Source: Spirosoma telluris
Lineage (GTDB): Bacteria; Bacteroidota; Bacteroidia; Cytophagales; Spirosomataceae
Direction: 5' to 3'
Length of the DNA stretch: 64,000 nucleotides
Assembly: GCA_003259005.1 (NCBI GenBank)
Contig: QLII01000001.1
Location: forward strand, 744,001-808,000
The first letter of the stretch is position 1, and every line of letters begins with the position of its first letter. The position numbers and the translations under genes were made by a program. Below are positions 18,565 to 27,775 of the stretch, in pieces. Below the pieces are notes generated by a model that worked only from the letters and a program-made list of their open reading frames with translations, was not told the origin of the DNA and did no database searches.

Positions 18565-19643
18565 TTAAATTATTATTTGATTTATTTCAACTGATTTACT
18601 TTTTGTTGTTAAAAATAGATTTGTTTGGGCGAAATAGTTATTTACTTTAAACTCGGAATTATGATAGAGAATTTCACCAGTTAGGGATATTACAGCAACA
18701 CCAAGATTATCAGAAAAAATAATGAATGAATTTAGGTATTTATTGTAGCTAATTTCTGTAGTTATTATGTCAATTTTAGTGATTTTAATTTTGTTAGTTA
18801 GTTCAATTTTATGGTTAGATAATGTATAAATATGGATTTCGTTTGCTGAATCTTTATCAGAATTATCGTCTCCTTCTGTAAACGGATTGTAGGTTACTGC
18901 AATTGTATTGTCGTCTATCCAACAAACTGCTCTATTTTCATGCCCCAACCACCTATGCTTATATCTGAAATACGATTACTATTTAAAAAATAGCCTATGT
19001 TATAAATTTTATATAAATCGCATGATCCCCAACCCCAACCTGCACTTAAAAAATATTCACCATTTGGTGAGATTTGTAATTTTCCGAAAAAATAATCATA
19101 TGGTAAGGGCCAAGGAAGCTTATTGTGTTCTCCACATTTTTCAATAACATACTTGTAATTTTCTTCTGCATTTTCTTCTATTAATGACTTTGAAGCTGTT
19201 AATATTTGCCTTGTGTCGAGGTTCATAATTTGAACATGATTCCAAGCGACTCCATAAATAATATGAGGAATATTTATTTTATTTTTATATAAGGTAATGG
19301 GGTAGCATGAAATGTCTGCATGATAGTCTTCCCTCCACAAATGTAAAGTATAGTATTTTTCGGGGTTATGAATGAATCCATGCCTTTTATAGTCATTTAC
19401 TACAACTACAATATCATCTAATGTGTAAATAGACGATTTTGCCGCTGTGTCAAAACCTCCATCGGGATATACGATGTCATTTTTAATGGAAAAAAGTTGT
19501 TCCTCCTTTTGACTCTCTAAATCATATTTTATTACACTCCCCGAACTCAATAGCATAACCAATTCATTTGGTTTAGACAGGGTCGACGTTATAATTGTAT
19601 CGTTTGTGTCAAATGAAATTTCATGTAGTTTGTTAATTTTCAT
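18565..19643 (-). CDS. Hypothetical WD40-like beta-propeller protein, AT-rich (one frameshift)
   Basis: About 360 residues once one G is added at C4 18943-18946, joining SIGGWG to HENRAVCWIDDNTIAV. Repeated patterns such as LSKPNELVMLLSSGSVIKYDLES, LQISPNGEYFLSAGWGWGSCDLYKI and SLTGEILYHNSE suggest propeller blades. There is no signal peptide, so it is probably cytoplasmic. Its base composition is clearly more AT-rich than its neighbours and codons favour A/T endings, suggesting recent acquisition. I recognise no specific family. It stands alone, with AT-rich flanks 18480-18564 and 19644-19762 holding no gene. Confidence 0.65.
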
Positions 19644-19762
19644 TGTTAATTTTTAATATTTTATTTAGGTTTTTCAGAATCGTCGCTAACTCGTAAATAG
19701 ACGTATGTTTATGCATTTTGCCAAATGTATAGCTGACTTCTGAGATTCAAAAATCAAATGCA

Positions 19763-20341
19763 TTAATCATTTAATCCCTTGCCATCAAGAATTTGTGGTA
19801 TCCATTTTTCAACTCTTGCCTCCCGGGTTTTAGCTTGTTTAGGTGCCGAGAAATGAAGAATGTAGGCTCTCTGCCGCCCCGGCGTCAAGGCGTCAAAAGC
19901 AGCCTTCAGGGCAGGTAGCTCATTCAGTTTATTTTGAAATTCGTCAGGGATTGGATATTCTGAAACCTTTTTAAGCGTCACTTTCAAACCGATTTTTTCT
20001 ACTTCAATGGCTTCGTAAATATAGGCTTTCAGCGTGGCTTCCAGCTCAACTATTTCCCGTAGAGTAGTGAATCGGATCTGGCGTGCTGCCTGCACATTCT
20101 CTGTTTGTTGAATTAATAGACCATTCGTGTCATTGAGCAGGGCACCTTTGAAAAACAAAAGCGCGCAGTATTCTTTAAATACATGAATCAAAACTATATT
20201 ATGTCCCTGAAACATGTAGCAGGGCACACCCCACTTTACTTCTTCAGCCAGGCCACAGTCAAGAACGATCATTCTTAATTGTTTCACTTCGTTCTGCCAT
20301 TTTTTTACTTGACTTATATATACATCAACCTGAGTGTCCAT
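19763..20341 (-). CDS. YdeI/OmpD-associated family protein (DUF1801 plus YdeI)
   Basis: 192 residues, intact. The N-terminal DUF1801-like part shows EVKWGVPCYMFQGHNIVLIHVFKEYCALLFFKGALL; the C-terminal part ends PGRQRAYILHFSAPKQAKTREARVEKWIPQIL, the bacteriocin-resistance YdeI/OmdA-type helix. The reaction is unknown. It is followed 16 bases later on the same strand by the DoxX gene only in the sense of neighbouring start positions; both read leftward. Confidence 0.85.
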   Translation of the reverse strand: MDTQVDVYISQVKKWQNEVKQLRMIVLDCGLAEEVKWGVPCYMFQGHNIVLIHVFKEYCALLFFKGALLNDTNGLLIQQTENVQAARQIRFTTLREIVELEATLKAYIYEAIEVEKIGLKVTLKKVSEYPIPDEFQNKLNELPALKAAFDALTPGRQRAYILHFSAPKQAKTREARVEKWIPQILDGKGLND

Positions 20342-20357
20342 TTTATTTTGTTGTTGA

Positions 20358-20744
20358 TTAACTGAAACTGATTTTTCTATCCTCAGGTCTAAAATACCAG
20401 GATACTACTATCAGGACTAATAAGAGCAATGAAGGAGCCAGTTCATTTAATGAATCAGCCATCGCGATATGTGAAATTGCCGCTCCAAACATAACGAAGA
20501 AAAAGCCTGCATAAGCCCACTCTTTTAGCAGTGGAGATTTAGGGATAAATAGGGCTACAACTCCTAAAATTTTCCAGAAAGCTAGAATTGTCAGGAAATA
20601 GATGGGATAGCCCAAATGTGAGATACTATCAACTCCTCCTGCTCCCTCATTTCCTTTAACTAGCTGCACCGCTCCAGTTGACAGCATACCTAAAGCAAGC
20701 CAGCTAGTAGAGACCCAATAGATTATTTTGTTTCCCTTGGTCAT
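20358..20744 (-). CDS. DoxX family membrane protein
   Basis: 128 residues with four predicted membrane helices: IIYWVSTSWLALGMLSTGAVQL, YPIYFLTILAFWKILGVVALF, WAYAGFFFVMFGAAISHIAM and LAPSLLLLVLIVVSWYF. The pattern and length match the DoxX-like (DUF4870-adjacent) quinol/thiosulfate oxidoreductase-associated family common in Bacteroidota. It lies upstream of the YdeI gene on the same strand with a 16-base gap, probably one transcript. The IS630 element begins 20 bases beyond its start, so its promoter may have been altered by the insertion. Confidence 0.85.
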   Translation of the reverse strand: MTKGNKIIYWVSTSWLALGMLSTGAVQLVKGNEGAGGVDSISHLGYPIYFLTILAFWKILGVVALFIPKSPLLKEWAYAGFFFVMFGAAISHIAMADSLNELAPSLLLLVLIVVSWYFRPEDRKISFS

Positions 20745-20763
20745 GGTAAGTTATTTTAATTTA

Positions 20764-21854
20764 AGTAGTCTGTAAGAAATAGTTTGCATTATTTTTTAAC
20801 TTGCCCTCATGGGACGAGTAAACACGCCGATCCTGAGCGAGGAACAACGAATCGCTTTGGAATATGAACTAAAAACCAATGATAACCATAGCTTTCGAGC
20901 GCGCTGCCAGGCCATTCTGCTCAAAGCGGCCGGCCGCTCTTCAACAGATGTAGGCCAGATTGTGGGCATGTGCCATGTCAGTATCAATAGCTGGCTGAAA
21001 CGATTCAAAACCAGTGGGTTAGACGGACTCAAGACTAAGCCCGGACGAGGTCGAAAGCCCATATTGACCAAGCAAACCGATACAGATGCTGTACTAGCAG
21101 CCGTCAAAGCCAATCGCCAACGAATCCAACTAGCCAAAGCTGACTGGGAAACAAGTCGTTCGGCTGGTAGCCAGCCCGTCAGTGAGAGTACGTTCAGGAC
21201 TTTTTTAAAAAGCTTGATGGCCGATACAAACGCATTCGTCGACGAGTAAAAGGCCAACCAGACCCAGCCGTGTATGCTTACAAAAAAGAGCAACTCGCGG
21301 AACTGGAAGGCCTTGCCCAGCAGGGGCTCATTGAGTTGTTCTATGGCGACGAATCGCAGGTGTGTAGTGCGGGCTATGTGCCCTATGGTTGGCAATTTCC
21401 CGGCGAAGAGGTCTGTATTCGGGTTGAGAAGGGCTTTAAACTGAACTGTTGGGGCTTGATTAGCCGGCAAAACAAGTTGCATTGGGCCACCACCAATCAA
21501 CGAATTACAGCCGCCTTTGTGGGTCAACAACTGGATAGCTTGTCGTTGTCGATTCATAGACTGACGGTGGTAGTGTTAGACAATGCCAGGGTTCATCGAG
21601 CCGCATCCATTCAGCAGATGCGTCCCCTATGGGAGGCCCGTGGGCTATACTTGTTTTTTTTGCCGACTTACTCTCCTCACTTAAACATCGCTGAAACCTT
21701 GTGGCGACACTTAAAAGGAGGCTGGTTGAAGCCGGAAGATTATGCAACCGCAGATGATTTAGGGTATGCTCTCAATCGCTGTCTGGCAAACGTGGGCAAA
21801 AGACTGATCATCAACTTTAACCAATTTAATGCAAACTAATTCTCAAGGACTACT
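20764..21854 (+). mobile_element. IS630-family insertion sequence, 1091 bp
   Basis: Terminal inverted repeats: outer 30 bases from 20761 and the reverse complement ending at 21857 agree at 26 of 30, including the TA target. TA dinucleotides flank it at 20762-20763 and 21855-21856, as expected for IS630/Tc1-mariner. The transposase stop codon lies inside the right repeat. It sits just upstream of the DoxX gene. Confidence 0.9.
20809..21839 (+). CDS. IS630-family DDE transposase, two frames joined by -1 shift
   Basis: The first frame (HTH part: VGMCHVSINSWLKRFKTSGLDGLKTKPGRGRKP) and the second frame (DDE part: LIELFYGDESQVC, VVVLDNARVHRA, PTYSPHLNIAETLWRHLK) are joined by a -1 shift at T TTA AAA (21204-21210), which is in the zero frame and fits the X-XXY-YYZ slippery rule. 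Re-reading A21210 gives KKLDGRYKRIRRRVKGQ. D, D and E catalytic residues are visible in GDES, LDNA and NIAE. A real programmed shift is therefore plausible; a missing A is the alternative. The fused product is about 343 residues. Confidence 0.92.
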
Positions 21855-21871
21855 TAAGCAATCGCGCAAAT

Positions 21872-21955
21872 TTAGATTCTATTGATTCTTTGGATTCTAT
21901 TGCATCAATTCACTGATTTTCATTACAATAGAATCTAGGAATCAATAGAATCTAA
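21872..21955. repeat. Word-type inverted repeat (GATTCTATTGATTC) beside IS630
   Basis: Left arm 21872-21902 and right arm 21926-21955 are near-identical in reverse complement (TTAGATTCTATTGATTC is common to both). It lies 18 bases outside the IS630 right end, between the element and the SRPBCC gene. Confidence 0.85.
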
Positions 21956-21975
21956 TTCAACTTAATTCTGCGTGA

Positions 21976-22434
21976 TTACTTATATACTATGCTTTGTAAT
22001 CGGTTATGTGCCATATTTATGCCTTGAGTCATGCCCATTTTTAGCATTTGGTCTCTATGTGCTGCTGATCGATACACGATATGCATGGTGAGTTTGCTAC
22101 TATTGTCAGTGAGTTTTTCGAATTCTAAAAACTCGAGCTGAACCCCAAATGACATATTCTCCATTTCAAAAGTCCGGGTAATTTTTTGGTTCGATATAAA
22201 TTCATGGATTACCCCATTGAATCCATATTTATTACCCTTGGCGTCGGTTGTTTCAAACTGCCAGCCGCCGTGCTTTTTGTTATCTAGTTTGAGCACTTTT
22301 GTGCCCATCCATTGTTCAACAATTTCGGGTTCCACATAGGCTCTAAAAAGTAATTCCAACGGTAAATCAAATTCTCTCGTTATCATTAATTCTTGCTTAC
22401 CGTCTTCAGCATTGATCTTTGTTTTTTGCTCCAT
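21976..22434 (-). CDS. SRPBCC/AHSA1-domain protein
   Basis: 152 residues starting MEQKTKINAEDGKQELMITREFDLPLELLFRAYVEPEIVEQW, the N-terminal signature of AHSA1-type START-like proteins; later motifs are GWQFETTDAKGNKYGFNGVIHEF and DQMLKMGMTQGINMAHNRL. It follows the ArsR gene with one base between stop and start, so it is cotranscribed and presumably controlled by that repressor. Such ArsR-SRPBCC pairs are common in Bacteroidota; the ligand is not known. Confidence 0.9.
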   Translation of the reverse strand: MEQKTKINAEDGKQELMITREFDLPLELLFRAYVEPEIVEQWMGTKVLKLDNKKHGGWQFETTDAKGNKYGFNGVIHEFISNQKITRTFEMENMSFGVQLEFLEFEKLTDNSSKLTMHIVYRSAAHRDQMLKMGMTQGINMAHNRLQSIVYK

Positions 22435-22435
22435 A

Positions 22436-22765
22436 TTATTCTGTTTGTTTTGGTTTATATTGCTTCATGATGGTTTCTAATTTAGTAAACCGTTCATCCC
22501 ACATTTTTCGGAATGGTTCAATAAAGTCTGCTATTTCTTTCATCCTTTTTGGATTTAAGTGATAGTAAATTTCTCTACCATTCTGCTCTTGTTCGAGCAA
22601 TTCGCACTCGGTGAGAATTTGCAAGTGTTTTGAAACGGTAGGTCTGGCTGTGTCAAAATTTGATGCGATTGCCCCAGCGGTCATGGCTTGTGAGGCTACC
22701 AATAGAAGTATAGCCCGTCGTGTCGGGTCTGCTATGGCTTGAAAAACGTCTCGTCGTAAATTCAT
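22436..22765 (-). CDS. ArsR-family winged-helix repressor
   Basis: 109 residues: [20 protein letters not shown] is the ArsR start, followed by the recognition helix [21 protein letters not shown] and the wing [15 protein letters not shown]. No Cys-pair metal site (CxC) is visible, so it is not obviously a metal sensor; with the SRPBCC partner a small-molecule role is likely. Two 16-base repeats directly upstream (22769-22810) are probable operators, giving autoregulation. Confidence 0.92.
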   Translation of the reverse strand: MNLRRDVFQAIADPTRRAILLLVASQAMTAGAIASNFDTARPTVSKHLQILTECELLEQEQNGREIYYHLNPKRMKEIADFIEPFRKMWDERFTKLETIMKQYKPKQTE

Positions 22766-22768
22766 TAT

Positions 22769-22810
22769 GTAGCTATTTGACTACAAATATACGTGTAGTT
22801 ATTTGACTAC
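22769..22810. promoter_or_regulatory. Two operator-like repeats upstream of arsR
   Basis: GTAGCTATTTGACTAC (22769-22784) and GTAGTTATTTGACTAC (22795-22810) are direct repeats 26 bases apart that differ at one base. Each is itself an inverted repeat (GTAGT/ACTAC). The first lies three bases before the ArsR start codon; this is where an autorepressor would bind. Binding is inference. Confidence 0.75.
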
Positions 22811-22902
22811 GCAAATTTTTTGTGAAATTAGAGAATAACTAGTCTGTGGAAGTCGGTTGAGAGATGTTGCGCTGCGGACATTATGGTTAGACAAAATCCT
22901 AA

Positions 22903-22964
22903 AGTAAACTGGCAGAAAATCAAGTTCAACATAACGTTTTAACTTGATTTCCTGCCAGTTTACT
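22903..22964. terminator. 24-bp hairpin between ssb and arsR regions
   Basis: Left arm 22903-22926 and right arm 22941-22964 pair with one mismatch in 24 and a 14-base loop. It lies between the ssb stop (right) and the arsR promoter (left), so it could end the ssb transcript. No T run follows on the minus-strand exit side, so an insertion-like repeat is also possible. Confidence 0.55.
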
Positions 22965-23009
22965 GACTAACAGTAATGCTTTTGTGGGCCTATAAATTAA
23001 GTGGTCATC

Positions 23010-23363
23010 TTATTCATCTATATGATTGTCAGTTCGTTTGTCCAGCATAATAAACTGGTCGGCTATGATTTCGGTGACATAGCGGGTCTTTCCTTCTTTG
23101 TCGTCAAACTGGCGGGTTTTGAGTTTACCTTCCAGATAGATCGAACTGCCTTTTTGGAGGTATTTGTGAGCCAGATCAGCTAAGCCCCTCCAGAGCACAA
23201 TGTTGTGCCATTCGGTAGTCGACTGGGGCTGGCCTTTATCGTCTTTATAGGTTTCGGTGGTGGCCAGCGAAAACTTGGCTACGCTGATGTTGCCTTCCAG
23301 TTGTTGAAGTTCTGGATCTTTACCCAGATTGCCAATCAATGTGACTTTGTTTAAACCTCTCAT
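23010..23363 (-). CDS. ssb: Single-stranded DNA-binding protein
   Basis: 117 residues from ATG 23363 (MRGLNKVTLIGNLGKDPELQ), the usual SSB start. The OB fold reads ISVAKFSLATTETYKDDKGQ, TEWHNIVLWRGLADLAHKYL, GSSIYLEGKLKTRQFDDKEG and EIIADQFIMLD. An upstream ATG at 23420 would add an unrelated 19 residues. The acidic C-terminal tail DDDIPF is absent (the end is KRTDNHIDE), so it may be an accessory paralogue. The main SSB could lie elsewhere. Confidence 0.9.
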   Translation of the reverse strand: MRGLNKVTLIGNLGKDPELQQLEGNISVAKFSLATTETYKDDKGQPQSTTEWHNIVLWRGLADLAHKYLQKGSSIYLEGKLKTRQFDDKEGKTRYVTEIIADQFIMLDKRTDNHIDE

Positions 23364-23539
23364 TGTTTTATAGTTTGCTCGCCTTAAGGAATTTTTGACC
23401 GATTCAAGACGATTGTTCAACGTTTAGGATCATTACCAATCATCAGACGGTAAAGTATCTTATTAGTAACATTGATTTACTAAACGCAAAAGTGAGGCTA
23501 AAAATGAGTATTGGTTATTCGCCTGTTACTTTAAGAATC

Positions 23540-24202
23540 ATGACTATACTGTATCGATCTCTGCTTTTCTTGCTAACCGCTGGTTTACTCGCCATGAGTA
23601 CAGCTAAGCCCACCCGTGTCATCTTCTTTGGAGACTCAATCACTCAGGCTGGCGTAAATCCCGGTGGTTATATCGACCGCCTGAAGAAGACCATGCCCGC
23701 CGATCAGTTTGAACTCTTGGGTGCGGGTATTGGGGGAAATAAAATTTATGATTTGTTCTTGCGAATGGACGAAGATGTGCTGGCCAAACAACCCGATGTC
23801 GTGGTGATCTGGGTGGGCGTCAATGATGTTTGGCATAAAGCCACATCGGGCACGGGTACCGATCCTGATAAGTTCGTGAAGTTCTACGATGCCGTGGTGA
23901 AGAAACTAAAAGCAGCAAACATCCGCGTTGTACTTTGTACACCGGCAGCCATTGGTGAAAAAACAGATATGACCAACCAGCAGGATGGCGATCTGAATCA
24001 ATACAGCCAGTTTATTCGTGATATCGCCAAACGCCAGAATTTACCACTGGTTGATTTACGTAAAGCGTTTCTGGAGTATGATCTGAAGAACAATCCTGAG
24101 AATAAAGATCGGGGTATTCTGACTACCGACCGTGTTCACCTCAACGAAGCTGGTAATCAGTTTGTAGCTGAGCAAATGCAGAAAGTGCTGACAGCCAAGT
24201 AA
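23540..24202 (+). CDS. Secreted SGNH/GDSL hydrolase
   Basis: About 220 residues starting MTILYRSLLFLLTAGLLAMS, a signal peptide. Block I GDSITQAG (Ser nucleophile), block II GAGIGGN, block III VVIWVGVNDVW, and block V DRVHLNEAGN (Asp and His) are all present. Such proteins deacetylate or de-esterify polysaccharides, often plant cell-wall or peptidoglycan derivatives. A start at 23492 is possible but would precede the signal. It has no operon partner on the plus strand; a strong bidirectional terminator follows. Confidence 0.88.
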   Translation: MTILYRSLLFLLTAGLLAMSTAKPTRVIFFGDSITQAGVNPGGYIDRLKKTMPADQFELLGAGIGGNKIYDLFLRMDEDVLAKQPDVVVIWVGVNDVWHKATSGTGTDPDKFVKFYDAVVKKLKAANIRVVLCTPAAIGEKTDMTNQQDGDLNQYSQFIRDIAKRQNLPLVDLRKAFLEYDLKNNPENKDRGILTTDRVHLNEAGNQFVAEQMQKVLTAK

Positions 24203-24246
24203 ATGCCAAGCTATAGCTATATTTGACAATAAGACCTTTCCTAAAC

Positions 24247-24279
24247 AGAAACGCCCCCGACCATGGTCGGGGCGTTTCT
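24247..24279. terminator. Strong bidirectional terminator
   Basis: AGAAACGCCCCCGACC pairs with GGTCGGGGCGTTTCT (one bulged C) across a short loop between the convergent SGNH and RhlE genes. This is a GC-rich intrinsic hairpin and differs in style from the AT-rich word repeats elsewhere. Confidence 0.88.
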
Positions 24280-24296
24280 GCTAGTAGTGATTCAGA

Positions 24297-25765
24297 TTAA
24301 TAATTTTTGTCGGGGCTCGAATTACTGAACCGACTATTACCCGTTCCCCGGCTAGGGCGCTCAGTGTTTGTGGCAGGACGGCTGGTGTGGCCACCCTCAC
24401 GCCGAACTGATCCGTTCCGCTCCTGATTAGCCGGTAGGCTTTGGTTGCTTCTTGGCTGACTTCCGCCAGTGGATGAGCTTGCTTGACGGCTAGTGTTACC
24501 ACTTTCACGACGATAGGAACCCTGATTGGATGACCCATTCGAGCGTCCACCGCCACTTTGCCGATTACCATTACGATTTTGCCCCTGGCGTTGCGCTGGT
24601 GCAGGACTAACGGCGGCCGTAGCGATGTCGAGCACGAAAGGATGATCTTCAATCACCGGTACACGCTTGCCAATCAGCTTATGAATATCGCGAAGGAATT
24701 CAGTTTCTTCGGCATCACAAAACGATAAGGCAATCCCGTCGTGCCCCGCCCGACCTGTCCGACCAATGCGGTGAACGTAGGTTTCTGGAATATTAGGCAA
24801 TTCGTAGTTGATCACGTGCGATAGCTCATCCACATCAATGCCACGGGCGGCAATATCTGTAGCGACAAGTACCCGTGTCTCCCGGCTTTTGAAGTTCGAC
24901 AGGGCCCGCTGACGGGCATTCTGCGACTTGTTGCCGTGAATGGCCTCGGCACCAATACCTGCTTTCAGAAGATCTTTAACAACCTTATCGGCTCCGTGCT
25001 TTGTACGGGCAAATACCAGGGCTGATTTGATTTTCTGGTCATTCAGGATGTGCACAAGCAGTTTCCGCTTGTCGTCACGCCCTACAAAATACATGGCTTG
25101 CGCAATCGTATCGGCTGTTGACGAAACAGGCGTTACTTCAACCTTGGCTGGATTCCGCAAGATGGTATCGGCCAGTTTCGCTACATCGGGTGGCATGGTT
25201 GCTGAGAAAAACAGCGATTGCCGACGTTCAGGTAATTTGGCGATGACTTTCTTTACGTCGTGGATAAAGCCCATATCGAGCATCCGGTCGGCCTCATCGA
25301 GTACAAAAAACTGCACATCACGAAGCGAAATAAATCCCTGATTCATCAGGTCAAGTAAACGGCCAGGGGTAGCTATCAGTACATCAATGCCTGCTTTTAG
25401 GGAGTTTACCTGTGCGTGTTGCGAAACACCACCAAAAATAACGGTATGGCGCAGGTTCAGGTGTCGACCGTAGGCAGCAAAGCTTTCGGCAATCTGAATG
25501 GCTAATTCTCGCGTTGGGGTCATAACCAGCGTTTTAATTCGCGGGGGCCGTTGGCTGTTTTACTACGTTCTTCGTTCAGCAGTTGCAGAATTGGAATAGC
25601 GAAAGCGGCCGTTTTACCAGTGCCGGTCTGGGCGCAACCCAATAAGTCCCGGCGGCTCAATAAAATCGGTATGGCTTGTTCCTGGATGGGTGTCGGGGTG
25701 GTGTATCCTTCTTCAGCAAGTGCTTTGAGGATAGGGTCAATTAATGATAATTCGGAAAATTGCAT
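24297..25765 (-). CDS. rhlE: DEAD-box ATP-dependent RNA helicase, RhlE-like (one frameshift)
   Basis: Motifs in order: Q motif ([13 protein letters not shown]), I AQTGTGKT, Ia [62 protein letters not shown]. The frame breaks at G5 25543-25547; one more base restores [16 protein letters not shown], an uninterrupted domain 1. The C-terminal 110 residues are Arg/Gly/Ser/Asn/Gln-rich and disordered ([14 protein letters not shown]), an RNA-binding tail. Probable role: RNA remodelling and ribosome assembly in the cold. Convergent with the SGNH gene; the terminator lies between. Confidence 0.93.
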
Positions 25766-25915
25766 GTGTTGGTTGGACGTCGGTACGTAATGGAATAGGA
25801 AATAGGGTATGGTCCAGCATCCAACGTCTTTATAAAGTTATATGCCTACAACGGAGATGTGGCAAATAAAGTGCCATTTATTAGGGAAGTGCAATTTATA
25901 AGCAAAATGAATAGG

Positions 25916-26689
25916 CTATTCGTAGATACTACCGGCAGTTTTTTCAACTAATCCTTTGGGTAGCAGCCAGGCCATTAGTTTTCCGGCTTTGTTCAGGAAG
26001 CCAGTTACTACCTCCGCTTTTCCGGCAAACATGGCGTCAACGGCTTGCTTTGCCACATCCTGAGGGGTCATATTTACTTTCTCAGCCGCCTTTCGTCCTT
26101 TTTCGCCAATCTGCGCCCGATCAGCAAAATTGGTGTCCGTAGAGCCGGGGCACACACAGGTGACTGATACTGATGATTTTCGCAACTCCTGATGCAAACC
26201 CCGACTGAACTGAAGCACAAATGCTTTAGAGGCAGAATACAGGCTTAGCCCAGGCACTGCCTGATAGGCTGCTGAACTGCCAATATTGAGAATATAGGAT
26301 TTTGGTTGTTGACGAAGCTGTGGCAGAAACAGGTAACTCAATTCAACCAGAGCTGTCATGTTTACCCGCATCATGTTGGTATGTTCGGCGAGAGGGTGTT
26401 TCTCGAAGGGGCCACTCAAACCGTAACCAGCATTGTTTACCAGAATCTGAATAGCATACTTTTTTTTGCTGCACCAGTCATACACTTGCTGAGCAGCATC
26501 CACTTCGGCTAAATCAATCGCCAGAAAGTCGGTTTTAATGCCGTGATCGGTAGCTAACTGCTGAGCGGCTTGCTGGAGTGAGGACGACGAGCGGGCGACT
26601 AAAAGCAAATCAAACTTTTGACGGGCTAATTCAGTAGCAATGGACAGACCAATGCCCCGGCTGGCTCCGGTAATAAGGGCGTAAGCCAT
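25916..26689 (-). CDS. Short-chain dehydrogenase/reductase (DltE-like)
   Basis: 257 residues, intact. The Rossmann motif TGASRGIG (8-15) is followed by NNAGYG, and the active site SSAAYQAVPGLSLYSASKAFV gives the YxxxK pair, with the Ser before it. The end KLMAWLLPKGLVEK resembles the DltE/YqjQ group, possibly with a hydrophobic C-terminus. The NAD(P) cofactor is indicated; the substrate is unknown. A 22-bp palindrome stands upstream of its start. Confidence 0.9.
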   Translation of the reverse strand: MAYALITGASRGIGLSIATELARQKFDLLLVARSSSSLQQAAQQLATDHGIKTDFLAIDLAEVDAAQQVYDWCSKKKYAIQILVNNAGYGLSGPFEKHPLAEHTNMMRVNMTALVELSYLFLPQLRQQPKSYILNIGSSAAYQAVPGLSLYSASKAFVLQFSRGLHQELRKSSVSVTCVCPGSTDTNFADRAQIGEKGRKAAEKVNMTPQDVAKQAVDAMFAGKAEVVTGFLNKAGKLMAWLLPKGLVEKTAGSIYE

Positions 26690-26704
26690 GAGTAAGTATA
26701 AAAA

Positions 26705-26778
26705 GTCGATAGTCGTCAGTCAATAGCCATTAGTAGTATTCACAATCTACTGGTGACTATTGACTGACGACTATCGAC
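26705..26778. repeat. Perfect 22-bp inverted repeat between SDR and PhyH genes
   Basis: GTCGATAGTCGTCAGTCAATAG (22 bases) at 26705-26726 is the exact reverse complement of 26757-26778, spacer 30 bases. It ends seven bases before the PhyH stop. Confidence 0.9.
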
Positions 26779-26784
26779 AACTAA

Positions 26785-27597
26785 TTAAATGTTGACTTTC
26801 GAGATGAAGCGGTGATAGAACGGCGTTTTGCTATTCTCGTTTTTAGGCATGTATTTGCCCGTAACAACGGGTACATACATTACACGTCGACGGCTTGCTT
26901 CTCCGACAAAAGGCGACTGCTGAGCCCGGTGCCAAAGCCGACCATCGTGTACCGATAGATCACCCGCGTTGATGTCGAAGCCAATTTCGTGTTTGTCAGG
27001 GTCGTTATCCACAAAATACTTTTTGCGGAACAACATTTTAAAGATGCCCTGCTTGTGGGTACCTGGAATGACCCGTAGTCCTCCGTTTTCGTAGGGAGTT
27101 GGATTAAGGTGAATGCCAACGTTGAGCATCGGCATGATCCGCTGGCCCAGGAAAATATCGCGGGGCTATCGGTATGCCAGCCCATCTGCGAGAATTTACT
27201 GTTTGGGGTTCGAACGTAGTGATTCAGTATAAGCCCGTCTTTTTCAATTTCGGCGATACGACCTTCGTACGGTTGAAGCAGATCAACAACGGCCTGAAGG
27301 CGTGGGTCCTGCAAGAATTCGTGGAGTGCTTTGCTGTGCTGAGACAGGAAACACATCCGCTGAATCATGGGATTCCCGGCCTCGTCCTGCCCAAATTTCA
27401 ATGGAACACCATTTACTTTTTCGCCCTTCGGCTAGCCACTCTTTTTCAATTCGGTCAACTTCGCTGATAAAAAGCTTAACTGTTTCGGGTTCAATAAAGT
27501 TACGGAAGACAATGACACCGTTTTTGTTGAAAAACTGGCGTTGTTCCGGGGTAATCGTCTCGCCCAGTTTAAAGGGCGGCAAGTTTAATTTGCTCAT
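26785..27597 (-). CDS. Phytanoyl-CoA dioxygenase family protein (two frame breaks)
   Basis: Fe(II)/2-oxoglutarate-dependent oxygenase. Parts, in order: MSKLNLPPFKLGETITPEQR and NKNGVIVFRNFIEPETVKLF; then FGQDEAGNPMIQRMCFLSQHS and MGWHTDSP (HxD metal ligands); then NVGIHLNPTPYENGGLRVIPG, LSVHDGRLWHRA (distal His) and RRRVMYVP (2-oxoglutarate Arg). Breaks lie near 27425 (one extra base) and G4 27162-27165 (one missing). Repaired, about 270 residues with all ligands. Substrate not evident; the family hydroxylates diverse small molecules. Confidence 0.85.
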
Positions 27598-27775
27598 ATC
27601 GGTGGTTTACAAATCGGAAGTTCCGTAGTTGATGCCAACCGGCGACTGCGCTTTATTGAATAGGCGCAGGCTTAATCGGTTTAATAAACGCCCAAATCTA
27701 CGAAATTTACAATTTTAGGATTACTTTGCCGCAATTTAATTAATACGACTTTAATTAACGGTTATTCAAGTTCTT

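Noticed and set aside
20796..21557. A 253-codon minus-strand frame over the IS630 element
   Set aside because: It is the antisense shadow of the transposase, with no family motif.
21872..21955. CRISPR-like array from repeated GATTCTATT words
   Set aside because: The words are too short and inverted rather than direct; no spacers or cas genes in the window.
24247..24279. Counting the SGNH/RhlE hairpin as a word palindrome
   Set aside because: It is short, GC-rich and non-repetitive, a normal intrinsic terminator.
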